Shown one piece after another: positions 45,922 to 53,346 of a stretch of 64,000 nucleotides of DNA (the first letter of the stretch is position 1; every line of letters begins with the position of its first letter). The stretch comes from Kutzneria kofuensis (GTDB taxonomy: Bacteria > Actinomycetota > Actinomycetes > Mycobacteriales > Pseudonocardiaceae). Both the position numbers and the translations under genes were made by a program. A model generated the notes under the pieces. It did no database searches. It saw nothing but the letters and a program-made list of their open reading frames with translations, and was not told the DNA's origin. The stretch spans positions 7,566,038 through 7,630,037 of the forward strand of contig NZ_JACHIR010000001.1 in NCBI RefSeq assembly GCF_014203355.1. The letters run 5' to 3'.

Positions 45922-46369
45922 TGCGCACCGCTCCCCAGATCTCCCGATCCACCGGCCGGCCGTCCAGCCACGTGCCCTCCGGCACGACCGCCTCCCGCCG
46001 GAACCCGACATCGGCCAGCAAGCCGGTCGGCGGGTCGAGCACCGGCGTCACCCAGCCGTAGACGCGGCTCAGATTGAGCGTCCGGAATCCGTGCTCCACC
46101 ACGGTCTTCAGCAGCACGTCCAGGCCCTCGACGCTGTGCAGGCCGAGCTCGACGCGGGCGCGGCGGTGCACCCAGTCCAACGACGTGTACCGCACGAAGC
46201 CGAGACCGGGCGCGATGCAGAGCTCCTGGCTGGGGTCGGTGGGCGGGGGCACGCGGGTGGGGGAGGCGAGCGGGGGCCAGTCGGCAAGGGGCAGCCCGAG
46301 GAGCTCGCCCGCCAACCACGGGCCGGCGAGCAGGTCGGCGTCGCCGCTTCGGTATCCACGCAGTCTCAT
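45914..46369 (-). CDS. GNAT-fold protein (3 of 4)
   Basis: 151 residues. GNAT-like strands and helix are seen in GFVRYTSLDWVHRRARVELGLHSVEGLDVLLKTVVEHGFRTLNLSRVYGWVTPV and LLADVGFRREAVVPEGTWLDG. ATG 46369 overlaps the upstream stop by 4 nt. No typical Q/RxxGxG/A is visible, so it could be an acyl-ACP-using member rather than an acetyl-CoA one. Confidence 0.68.
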   Translation of the reverse strand: MRLRGYRSGDADLLAGPWLAGELLGLPLADWPPLASPTRVPPPTDPSQELCIAPGLGFVRYTSLDWVHRRARVELGLHSVEGLDVLLKTVVEHGFRTLNLSRVYGWVTPVLDPPTGLLADVGFRREAVVPEGTWLDGRPVDREIWGAVRND

Positions 46370-46860
46370 GAGATGGGCTCCCAGATCTGGGCGAACGACA
46401 CGTATCCGTAGCGACGGCCCTCGTGCACTGTGACGGCGCCGAGCGTGCCCTCCTCGCGCAAGCCGGCGGAGCGGGCGAAGGCCAGGCCACGGGAGTCGAA
46501 CTCGTCGAAACGCAGCGCCAACCGCACCACCTCGCGCCGCCAGCTGTTGGCGCGCAGCAGCTCCTGGAAGGCCGACTGCCACCAGGCCAACGGAGCCGAA
46601 GCCGTCAACCGCATCTGCATGCTGTAGTGGCAGGCGTTGTTGGCCTCGGACTCGACGGCGTAGAGGCCGACAACTGAGCCGTCGGCGAGCAGGACGTGCG
46701 TGTCCTCGTCGAGCAGGGAGAGTATCTCCCACTCCGGGCGGGTGTCCGGGTCGCCGGTGCGGAAGTAGAAGTCCGGTTCGGTGTACAGCGCCAGCACGGC
46801 GTCCCGGTCGGCGTCCGAGTAGGGCCGGCTCGACCAGCGCGGCAGCTCAGTTGTCGTCAT
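46366..46860 (-). CDS. GNAT-fold acyltransferase, RimJ/RimL-like (4 of 4)
   Basis: 164 residues: RPYSDADRDAVLALYTEPDF at the start, HYSMQMRLTASAPLAWWQSAF, and FDEFDSRGLAFARSAGLREEGTLGAVTVHEGRRYGYVSFAQIW. The last is the typical RimJ/RimL C-terminal pattern. It overlaps the dehydrogenase gene by 14 nt. The tandem of four related but diverged GNAT-fold genes in one operon is unusual. Confidence 0.75.
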   Translation of the reverse strand: MTTTELPRWSSRPYSDADRDAVLALYTEPDFYFRTGDPDTRPEWEILSLLDEDTHVLLADGSVVGLYAVESEANNACHYSMQMRLTASAPLAWWQSAFQELLRANSWRREVVRLALRFDEFDSRGLAFARSAGLREEGTLGAVTVHEGRRYGYVSFAQIWEPIS

Positions 46861-47926
46861 GGCCCGTCCCGATGGTGAGGCGTTGGATGTTGCTGGTGCC
46901 GTCCATGAACTCGAAGGCGTGCACGTCCCGGCACCACTTCTCCAGCAGCGGGTGCTCAAGCAGGGCACCGGGTTCGAGCGCCGACTCGGCCCAGCGCGCG
47001 GTCTCGATCGCCAGGTGTGTGGCGTGCAGCTTGCCGACGGACGGCGCACGGCGGTCGTCCGGGTTGTTGTCGACATCGTGAGCACAGTCGAGCAGCAGTT
47101 CCCGGGCGGCTTCCAGCCTCGTCGCCATCAGCGTCTTCCACTGTGGACGGAGAGCGTGCACGTAATCGCTGATCGCCAGGGCAACGCCGAGGGCCTGCGC
47201 GCCGATCTGCAGCCGCATGACGTTGAACGTCCTACTGGCGCCCCAGATCCCGCGCCGCGAGGCCGGCAGATGCGCGCCCAGCAGCGCCTCTCGGTCAAGC
47301 TCCACGCCGTCGAACGTCATCTCGCCGAGCGCCGCGCCGCGCAGGCCGAACATCGTCAGCGCGCGGCCGGTGTAGCCGGGGCTCGGGTTGCGCACGATCA
47401 CCGCGCGGATCGACAGCGGGGTAGGGCCGGTGCGCGCGAAGACCACGCCGATGCCGCCGCGATGAGCGTTGGCCACGTACTTCTTACCGCCATGCAGGCG
47501 GAAGTCCTTGTCCAGCCGGGTCTGCATGGCGGTGGCGTCGCTACCGCACCCGGGCTCGGTCATGCCGAAGAACGTCCACGGCCGCTCGTCGGCCAGCACA
47601 CGGTAGAACGCCTCCTGCTGCGACGGGCTGCCCAGCGCGTCGACGGCCAGGCCGGCGAGCGAGGGGGCGCGGCAGATGTTGAGCACGCCGGCGTCGCCCC
47701 GGGAGAACTCGATGTTGGCGGCCGTGCGCGCGAGGCACGTCTCCGTGTACAGCTCGGCGCATTTGGGCAGGTCGGAACCGCGGAACCGGGGCGGCGTTGC
47801 GATGTCGCGGATGACGTCCAGCGCGGGGATGTCCGGCGTCGAACCGGTGTCGACGGCCAAGGCGTGTGGGCGCAGCTCGGCCGCCAGTTCGGCGGCGAGG
47901 CCCTGGAGTTCGTCCAGCGAAGTCAT
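46847..47926 (-). CDS. Acyl-CoA dehydrogenase-like flavoprotein
   Basis: 359 residues. The middle FAD/acyl segment is MTEPGCGSDATAMQTRLDKD and the strand GKKYVANAHRGGIGVVFART is present; the C-terminal helical domain ends with EFMDGTSNIQRLTIGTG. In medium-chain enzymes the base Glu sits in the YEGT motif, here MDGT, so Glu is replaced by Asp. Length is slightly short of the usual 380. The neighbouring 185-residue gene encodes only a dehydrogenase helical domain, so the two may form one two-subunit enzyme. Confidence 0.83.
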   Translation of the reverse strand: MTSLDELQGLAAELAAELRPHALAVDTGSTPDIPALDVIRDIATPPRFRGSDLPKCAELYTETCLARTAANIEFSRGDAGVLNICRAPSLAGLAVDALGSPSQQEAFYRVLADERPWTFFGMTEPGCGSDATAMQTRLDKDFRLHGGKKYVANAHRGGIGVVFARTGPTPLSIRAVIVRNPSPGYTGRALTMFGLRGAALGEMTFDGVELDREALLGAHLPASRRGIWGASRTFNVMRLQIGAQALGVALAISDYVHALRPQWKTLMATRLEAARELLLDCAHDVDNNPDDRRAPSVGKLHATHLAIETARWAESALEPGALLEHPLLEKWCRDVHAFEFMDGTSNIQRLTIGTGHDDN

Positions 47927-48480
47927 GCGGCACCGACCCAGCAGTTCGCGGTGAGCCGGGACAGGTGCACGCCGAACATCGCGCCACCATCGACGAAGCC
48001 ACTGGCCCCCAGTAACTTCGCGAGCTCCCAGTCCGCTGCGGTCAAGCGGTTGTGCACGTCCCGGACGGCGTCCGGACAGTCGTCGGCGACGGCCAGCGTG
48101 CGGCGGGCAGCCTCGGCGGCGACATGTGCGTCGGCCAAGGCGCCTTGCACGAGTTGCTTGCCGATGGTCGGTTCGCCGCCGACGGTGCGCCCGGACAGAT
48201 GCTCGACGACCCGCCCAGCGAGCCGCCGGGTCAGCCCGAGCCGAACCCCGGCCAGCCGCGCCGCGATCGCCGTCAGCTCCGGACCCGACCGCGGCTCCGT
48301 GCGCACGAAGCTGACGCCCTGCTCCTCGCGCAGCACAGTCGCGCCCGCCGGCACGGAAACAGAAGGCACCGCGGCCACCCGGCCGGGTGCGTTGTCGAGG
48401 CCCGCGCCGCTGAGTGCGAGGCCGGCGGAAAGGCCGTCGTCGTGGCCGGCCCGTTCGCATTCCGCGATGGTGTGGCGCAT
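47923..48480 (-). CDS. Short acyl-CoA-dehydrogenase C-terminal-domain-like protein
   Basis: 185 residues. The helix pattern GLTRRLAGRVVEHLSGRTVGGEPTIGKQLVQGALADAHVAAEAARR matches the C-terminal four-helix domain of acyl-CoA dehydrogenases, without the FAD-binding N-terminal parts. It is clearly paralogous to the 54288-54881 gene in the rightward operon, which is likewise next to a long dehydrogenase gene. ATG 48480. It overlaps the long gene by 4 nt (ATGA). A stabilising or regulatory subunit is inferred. Confidence 0.72.
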   Translation of the reverse strand: MRHTIAECERAGHDDGLSAGLALSGAGLDNAPGRVAAVPSVSVPAGATVLREEQGVSFVRTEPRSGPELTAIAARLAGVRLGLTRRLAGRVVEHLSGRTVGGEPTIGKQLVQGALADAHVAAEAARRTLAVADDCPDAVRDVHNRLTAADWELAKLLGASGFVDGGAMFGVHLSRLTANCWVGAA

Positions 48481-48504
48481 CGAGTTCCTCCGGACGCGAG
48501 TATT

Positions 48505-48543
48505 CGGGGGAATGCGCCGGAAGTGAACCGGCGCATTCCCCCG
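48505..48543. terminator. Strong 16-bp hairpin between repeat peptide and operon
   Basis: CGGGGGAATGCGCCGG (48505-48520) and CCGGCGCATTCCCCCG (48528-48543) pair perfectly with a 7-base loop. It lies after the repeat peptide and before the first downstream gene, where precursor-peptide operons often carry an attenuating stem that keeps precursor mRNA above enzyme mRNA. A clear T run is absent. Confidence 0.78.
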
Positions 48544-48561
48544 GAAAACGAGGCGAGACTC

Positions 48562-48600
48562 GGCGGTGCGACGAGCGGGAATCGCACCCGCCGCACCGCC
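48562..48600. promoter_or_regulatory. Second nested hairpin after the repeat-peptide gene
   Basis: GGCGGTGCG (48562-48570) pairs with CGCACCGCC (48592-48600), and inside it GCGGG (48575-48579) pairs with CCCGC (48587-48591). It starts 5 bases after the peptide stop codon, next to the larger hairpin. Both are on the peptide transcript. Confidence 0.6.
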
Positions 48601-48605
48601 GCACA

Positions 48606-48749
48606 TCACGACTGCTTCACGGACTCCTTGACCGACCGCTTCACGGACTGCTTGACCGACTGCTTCACGCTCTGCTTGACCGACTGCTTGACGGACTGCT
48701 TCACGCTCTGCTTGACGGACTGCTTGACCGCGGCCTTGGTGTTCGGCAT
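48606..48749 (-). CDS. Repeat peptide: MPNTKAA plus ten VKQS-type tetrapeptides
   Basis: A 47-residue peptide with MPNTKAA followed by VKQS seven times, VKRS, VKES and VKQS. Ten Lys, nine Gln/Arg/Glu and ten Ser are evenly spaced four residues apart, so it is basic and helix-prone. At DNA level Val uses GTC and GTG and Ser uses TCC, TCG and AGC, with a 36-bp higher-order repeat in units 1-6, so the protein pattern is kept while codons vary. It is the first gene of a leftward operon with four GNAT-fold genes and a protease. I infer a precursor or scaffold peptide. GAGG lies 10 bases before the ATG. Confidence 0.78.
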   Translation of the reverse strand: MPNTKAAVKQSVKQSVKQSVKQSVKQSVKQSVKQSVKRSVKESVKQS

Positions 48750-48970
48750 CGTGTTCGCGCCTCATTCCTTGGTGTGTTGATTGATTTCCCCGGCTTCGCC
48801 ATCTTGCCGCTCCGTCGGGGCCCCAAAAGATTCGCGTGCCGGACCGGTCGGTGTCAACGGATCAGGCTGACAGCTATTTCCCGGAAACAACATGACAGCG
48901 CGGAACACTGCCGCGGCGCGAATTTCGGGGTCACTATCTGGCTACTTGGACGAGCGGTTCGGAGGTCACG
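48750..48970. promoter_or_regulatory. 221-bp divergent promoter region of the two cluster operons
   Basis: No gene is seen here. It lies between the starts of the repeat peptide (leftward) and the condensation/ATP-grasp gene (rightward; GGAGG 48961-48965). It must hold both promoters; no recognisable box pair or operator stands out. Confidence 0.6.
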
Positions 48971-51811
48971 ATGGTCGCGAAGAGCGCGGACCTGTGCTGG
49001 GGGCAGCGGCACCACGTGCTGCACTACCTCCAGACGCCGGCCGATGCCCGGCACGACATGCACATCGCGATCAATCACCCGGTGCCGCCCGGCACCACGG
49101 TCGATCACGTGCGGTCCGCGCTGACCTACCTGGTGCGCCGACACGAGATCCTGCGGACTGTATACGATCTGCTGGCGACACCATGGCCGCAGCAGGTCGT
49201 GCAGCCGCCGTCGGCGCCGACCGTGCACGTGGCGGGGGACAAGCCGGCCGAGCTGATCAAGCGGCTCACCGAGGAACCGTTCGACATCAGCAGGGAATGG
49301 CCGATCCGCGCCGGCGTGATCGCCGACGGCGACGCCGTGCGCCGGCTGCACCTGGTGTTCAACCACCTGTCGCTGGACGACGTCAGCCTCGGCACGCTGA
49401 CCGCCGAGCTGGACACGGTGCTGGCCGCGCGAATCGCGCGCCGCCCGATCCAGTTGCCGCCGGTCGTTCACCAGCCGGTCGACCTGGCCCGGCACGAGGC
49501 CACACTCTCCGCGGAGAGGTCGCTCGACCACTGGCGGCGCACCGCCTCCGAGCTGCCGAAGGACATCTACGCCAACCGCCGCACCGGCGCCGAGGGCTCG
49601 CACGCGGCATCCTTCACGGTGCCGTCGCTGCTGGCCACGGCCCGCGCGATCGCCAGCGAGCACAAGGTCTGGCCGTCGGCGGTGCACCTCGCCGCGTACG
49701 CGATGACCGTCGCCGCCTACACCGGTGAGCCGCGCATCGCCTTCCGGATGTACACCAGCCAGCGGGAATCCAGCGGCTACGAGAACGTGCTCGGCTGCGC
49801 CTCCTACCCGACGCTGGTGGTCATCGACACCGCCGGCAGCTTCGCCGAAGTGCTCGAGCGGGCCGCGGAACGCGTCGAGGAGGCGATGGCGTACGCGCAC
49901 GTGCCGTACGACCTGGTCGTCGAGCTCGTCGCGCAGGCCGGCGAGCCGCGCGTCGAGTCGGAGCTGAACTTCCTGAACTACGCGCCCAGGTCCTGCCGCG
50001 CCAAGCGGGACCGCTTCGTCTGGAACGCGGAACCGGTCAACTGGGCCAAGTCCGGCTCCGACACCTACTTCCGCGTCTACGAGTGGTGCGACGGCACGAC
50101 GCTGGCCCTGCAGGCGATGGCGGACGTGATGGGCCGCGACGACGTGGAGCGCTTCCTGCGCGGTTACGCCGCGCTGTTGCGGACCGGGCAGGCCCCGTCC
50201 TTCTCGGAGCGGCCCGGAAAGCCCGTGAGGACAACGGAAGCCGTCCGTCCCGAGCAAGGAGCGGAACGGGCGCTGGTCGAGGCCGTCGCCGAGGTCAACG
50301 GCCTGCACGAGGTGGACCCGACCGTCAGCTACCTGGCGGCCGGCGGCCGCGCGCTGCTGCTGCCGCGAACGGCACAGGCGTTGCGGGACAAGGGATGGGA
50401 CGACGTGTCGCTCGGCCGGCTCGCCAGCGCGCGCCCCCTGCGGACGATCGCCGACGAACTGAGGAGAGCGATGAATTTCGTCGAACGACTGAAGAAGGAC
50501 CTGACCGGCGACGAACACGCCCGCTTCGTGTTCGTGAACAACTTCGAGGTGGAGCGGAGCTGGGCGGTCGGCGAGCCGAAGCTGCCCGGCGCCGGCATCG
50601 CGTTCGCCGGCGCGACGGTGAACCGCATGGAGGAGATGGGCGCGCTGCTGGCCGACACCGGCGACGTGGTGGTGCTCAAGGCCGCGATGGACGACGAGTT
50701 CGCCGCCTACCTCGGCCGGCTCGGCGCCGCCGCCGGCCGCACGCTGTCGGCCGAGAACAGCAACCCCGAGCTGATGGTCACCGAGGACGCGCTCAACTCC
50801 CCGCTGCTGCTGGACGAGTTGCGCAAGCTGGCCGACGGCCGCACCTACCTGATGCCGCTGGGCATCTCCGCGGCCGAGGAGGAGCTGGCCAAGGAGACCG
50901 GGCTGCCGCTGGCCGGCACCACCGCCCAGACGTGCAAGGCGGTCAACGGCAAGATCTTCAGCCGCCAGCTGGTGGAGAACATCGGCATCAGAGAGGTTCC
51001 GGGTCGGATCGTGCGCACGGTCGGCGAGCTCCGCCCGGCGCTGACCGAGCTGCTGGCCGAAGGCGGCCGCGTTGTCGTCAAGGAATCCCTTGGCGTGTCG
51101 GGACGAGGCATGGTCGTCGTCTCCGACGAGCGCGGCGCGACCCGGCTGCTGCGGCTGATCGAGCGCCGCGGCCTGGACGCGCCGGCGAACCTCGTCGTCG
51201 AGACGTGGATCGAGCACGCGCAGGACCTCAACTACCAGTTCGTGGTGTCCCGCAAAGGGAACGTGCGCTTCGAGACCGTGAAGGCGGCTGTGCTCTCCGA
51301 CGGCGTGCACCAGGGCCACCGGTTCCCGGTCGAGCTGCCGCCGGTCGCCGCCGCCGAGCTCCAGGAGGCCGTGCAGAAGATCGGCCGGGCGCTGCACGAG
51401 GAGGGCTACTTCGGCCTCGTCGGCGTGGACGCGATGCTCGCCACCGACGGCACGCTCTACCCGTGCCTGGAGATCAACGCCCGGTTCAACATGTCGACCT
51501 ACCAGAGCCGGATCGCCGAGCGGTTCATCCCCGACGGCGCGCACGCCATCGCTGCCACCTTCGGGCTGCGCCCGTCCCGGGTGCACACCTTCACCGAGGT
51601 CGCCGAGGCGCTCGGTGACCTGTTGCTGGACGACGGCCGCACCACCGGCGTGCTGGTCAACAACTTCGCGACGCTCAACGCCGGCGCCACCGGCGGCAAC
51701 TTCCACGGCCGGCTCTACGCCATTTGCGTCGCCGACAGCGCCGAGGCCGCGCTGGAACTGCGCCAGGAAGCCGAAGCACGCCTGCAGAGAATGGTGGGGA
51801 ACCAGTCATGA
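48971..51811 (+). CDS. Condensation domain / degenerate carrier / ATP-grasp ligase fusion
   Basis: 946 residues. Residues 1-430 are an NRPS condensation-type fold; the HHxxxDG motif reads NHLSLDD, keeping the second His and the Asp. Next is a carrier-like region in which the expected GGxS reads GGRA (Ala461), so no phosphopantetheine can attach. From about residue 500 there is a pre-ATP-grasp and ATP-grasp ligase of the BtrJ/PGM1 kind (VVKESLGVSGRGMVVV; LVVETWIEHAQDLNYQF; CLEINARFNMSTYQS). GAGGAGAG stands just before an in-frame ATG at 50471, so the ligase part may also be made alone. Its stop overlaps the decarboxylase start. Confidence 0.8.
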   Translation: MVAKSADLCWGQRHHVLHYLQTPADARHDMHIAINHPVPPGTTVDHVRSALTYLVRRHEILRTVYDLLATPWPQQVVQPPSAPTVHVAGDKPAELIKRLTEEPFDISREWPIRAGVIADGDAVRRLHLVFNHLSLDDVSLGTLTAELDTVLAARIARRPIQLPPVVHQPVDLARHEATLSAERSLDHWRRTASELPKDIYANRRTGAEGSHAASFTVPSLLATARAIASEHKVWPSAVHLAAYAMTVAAYTGEPRIAFRMYTSQRESSGYENVLGCASYPTLVVIDTAGSFAEVLERAAERVEEAMAYAHVPYDLVVELVAQAGEPRVESELNFLNYAPRSCRAKRDRFVWNAEPVNWAKSGSDTYFRVYEWCDGTTLALQAMADVMGRDDVERFLRGYAALLRTGQAPSFSERPGKPVRTTEAVRPEQGAERALVEAVAEVNGLHEVDPTVSYLAAGGRALLLPRTAQALRDKGWDDVSLGRLASARPLRTIADELRRAMNFVERLKKDLTGDEHARFVFVNNFEVERSWAVGEPKLPGAGIAFAGATVNRMEEMGALLADTGDVVVLKAAMDDEFAAYLGRLGAAAGRTLSAENSNPELMVTEDALNSPLLLDELRKLADGRTYLMPLGISAAEEELAKETGLPLAGTTAQTCKAVNGKIFSRQLVENIGIREVPGRIVRTVGELRPALTELLAEGGRVVVKESLGVSGRGMVVVSDERGATRLLRLIERRGLDAPANLVVETWIEHAQDLNYQFVVSRKGNVRFETVKAAVLSDGVHQGHRFPVELPPVAAAELQEAVQKIGRALHEEGYFGLVGVDAMLATDGTLYPCLEINARFNMSTYQSRIAERFIPDGAHAIAATFGLRPSRVHTFTEVAEALGDLLLDDGRTTGVLVNNFATLNAGATGGNFHGRLYAICVADSAEAALELRQEAEARLQRMVGNQS

Positions 51812-53085
51812 GGATCCAGGGCATCGAGTACGAGGAGCTGGCGCAGCGGTTCGGCACGCCGCTCTACGTCTACGACGGTGACGTGCTCACCGACACGGTC
51901 ACCGGGCTGCGCGACGCTTTGCACCCCAAGCTGGAGATCTTCTACTCGCTCAAGGCCAACCCGAACGTCAGCGTGTACGCCGCGCTGCGCGCCGGCGGCG
52001 CCCGCGCCGAGGTGTCGTCTCTGGTGGAGCTGCGCACGGCGTTGCAGGCCGGCACGGCGCCGGAGGACATCATCTTCCTCGGTCCCGGCAAGAGCGAGTG
52101 CGAGCTGCGGGCCTGCGTGGAGACCGGCGTCTACGCCATCGTCTGCGAGTCCTTCGACGAGCTCGACCACATCGAGCGGATCGCCGCGCAGTGGGGCGTC
52201 TACCAGCGGGTTCTGCTGCGGATCAACCCGACCTGCGCGATCAGCGGCTCGCGGCTGACGATGGGCGGCAAGCCCCGGCAGTTCGGCATCGACGAGGCGC
52301 AGGTGCTGGCCGCCGGCGACCTCACCGCCAAGTACCTGCACGCTGACGTCGCCGGCATCCAGGTGTACATGGGAACCCGGATCCTGGACGCGGACGTGGT
52401 CGGCAAGAACACCCGCTACATCCTCGACCTGGCCGAGCGGGTCGCCGAGACGTGCAACATCCGACTGGACACCGTGGACATCGGCGGCGGCCTCGGCGTG
52501 GCCTACTTCGACGGCGAGCAGGACATCGACGCCGTGGACGTGGCCACCGAGATCAACCCGCTGCTGGACAAGTTCGTCGGCGCGCACCCGGAGACCCGGC
52601 TGATCATGGAGTCCGGCCGTTTCCTGGCCGGCCGCGCCGGCGTCTACGTGATGGGCGTGCGGTACGTGAAGGAGTCGATGGGGGAGCGCTTCGCCATCGC
52701 GGACGGCGGCACCCACCACCACATGGCCGCGGTCGGCATCGGCTCGTTCGTCAAGCGCAACTTCCCGGCGGCGCTGCTGTCCAGCCGCGAGGACGTGGGC
52801 GAGCCGGAGTCGTGGAACGTCACCGGCCCGCTGTGCACGCCCAACGACTCGGTGCTCAAGCACGCCGACCTGCCGGCCCTGCGGCCCGGCGACCTGATCG
52901 GCATCCTCAACTCGGGCGCGTACGGGCCGACGGCCTCGCCCGGCCTGTTCCTCAGCCACGGCTACCCGGCCGAGGTCCTTGTCACCGGCGGCGAAGCGCA
53001 CCTGGTGCGTCGCCGCGACGAGCCGGAGGACCTGCTCCGGCACCAGATTCTGGTCAACACTCCCAGTGAAAGGCAGTCCCGATGA
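51808..53085 (+). CDS. PLP decarboxylase, BtrK/LysA-like (acyl-ACP amino-acid decarboxylase)
   Basis: A 425-residue alanine-racemase-fold decarboxylase. The PLP Lys is in FYSLKANPN, the glycine-rich phosphate loop is DIGGGLGVAY, and the C-terminal part has GPLCTPNDSVLKHADLP with the Cys of this family. BtrK of butirosin biosynthesis decarboxylates a glutamyl group while it is attached to an ACP; here the gene is followed by an ACP and preceded by an ATP-grasp ligase, the same trio. ATG 51808 overlaps the upstream stop. The amino acid used is unknown. Confidence 0.86.
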   Translation: MRIQGIEYEELAQRFGTPLYVYDGDVLTDTVTGLRDALHPKLEIFYSLKANPNVSVYAALRAGGARAEVSSLVELRTALQAGTAPEDIIFLGPGKSECELRACVETGVYAIVCESFDELDHIERIAAQWGVYQRVLLRINPTCAISGSRLTMGGKPRQFGIDEAQVLAAGDLTAKYLHADVAGIQVYMGTRILDADVVGKNTRYILDLAERVAETCNIRLDTVDIGGGLGVAYFDGEQDIDAVDVATEINPLLDKFVGAHPETRLIMESGRFLAGRAGVYVMGVRYVKESMGERFAIADGGTHHHMAAVGIGSFVKRNFPAALLSSREDVGEPESWNVTGPLCTPNDSVLKHADLPALRPGDLIGILNSGAYGPTASPGLFLSHGYPAEVLVTGGEAHLVRRRDEPEDLLRHQILVNTPSERQSR

Positions 53086-53342
53086 ACCGCGAAGAGATCG
53101 TCGCGCACCTGCGCGTCGCCCTGTCGGCCGTGCTGAACAAGGAGGTCGGCGAGCTGTCGCCGTCCTCCCGCCTGTTCGAGGACCTGGCCCTGGACTCCAC
53201 CAGCGTGATCGAGCTGCTGATGTCGCTGGAGGACACCATCGGCCTGGAGATCGACCCGGACGAGCTGGGCCCCGAGGTGTTCCAGACCGTCGGCAGCCTG
53301 ACCGACTACATCGAGCACGGCTTCGCCAAGGCCGCGGTCTGA
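53082..53342 (+). CDS. Acyl carrier protein (1)
   Basis: 86 residues. The phosphopantetheine Ser lies in LALDSTSVIELLMSLEDTIG, a regular four-helix ACP. It is translated with the decarboxylase gene (4-nt overlap) and followed by a KAS III-like gene. This is the likely platform for the amino-acyl intermediate. Confidence 0.92.
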   Translation: MNREEIVAHLRVALSAVLNKEVGELSPSSRLFEDLALDSTSVIELLMSLEDTIGLEIDPDELGPEVFQTVGSLTDYIEHGFAKAAV

Positions 53343-53346
53343 GAAG

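Noticed and set aside
48606-48749. Tandem 12-bp repeats as a CRISPR array or simple satellite
   Set aside because: Unit length is 12 bp with no spacers, the frame is kept through all units with synonymous Val and Ser codon changes, and there is a start, a stop and an operon behind it.
48854-51706. A 950-residue minus-strand frame opposite the condensation/ATP-grasp gene
   Set aside because: No domain pattern; a mirror frame of a strongly GC-skewed gene with clear motifs on the plus strand.
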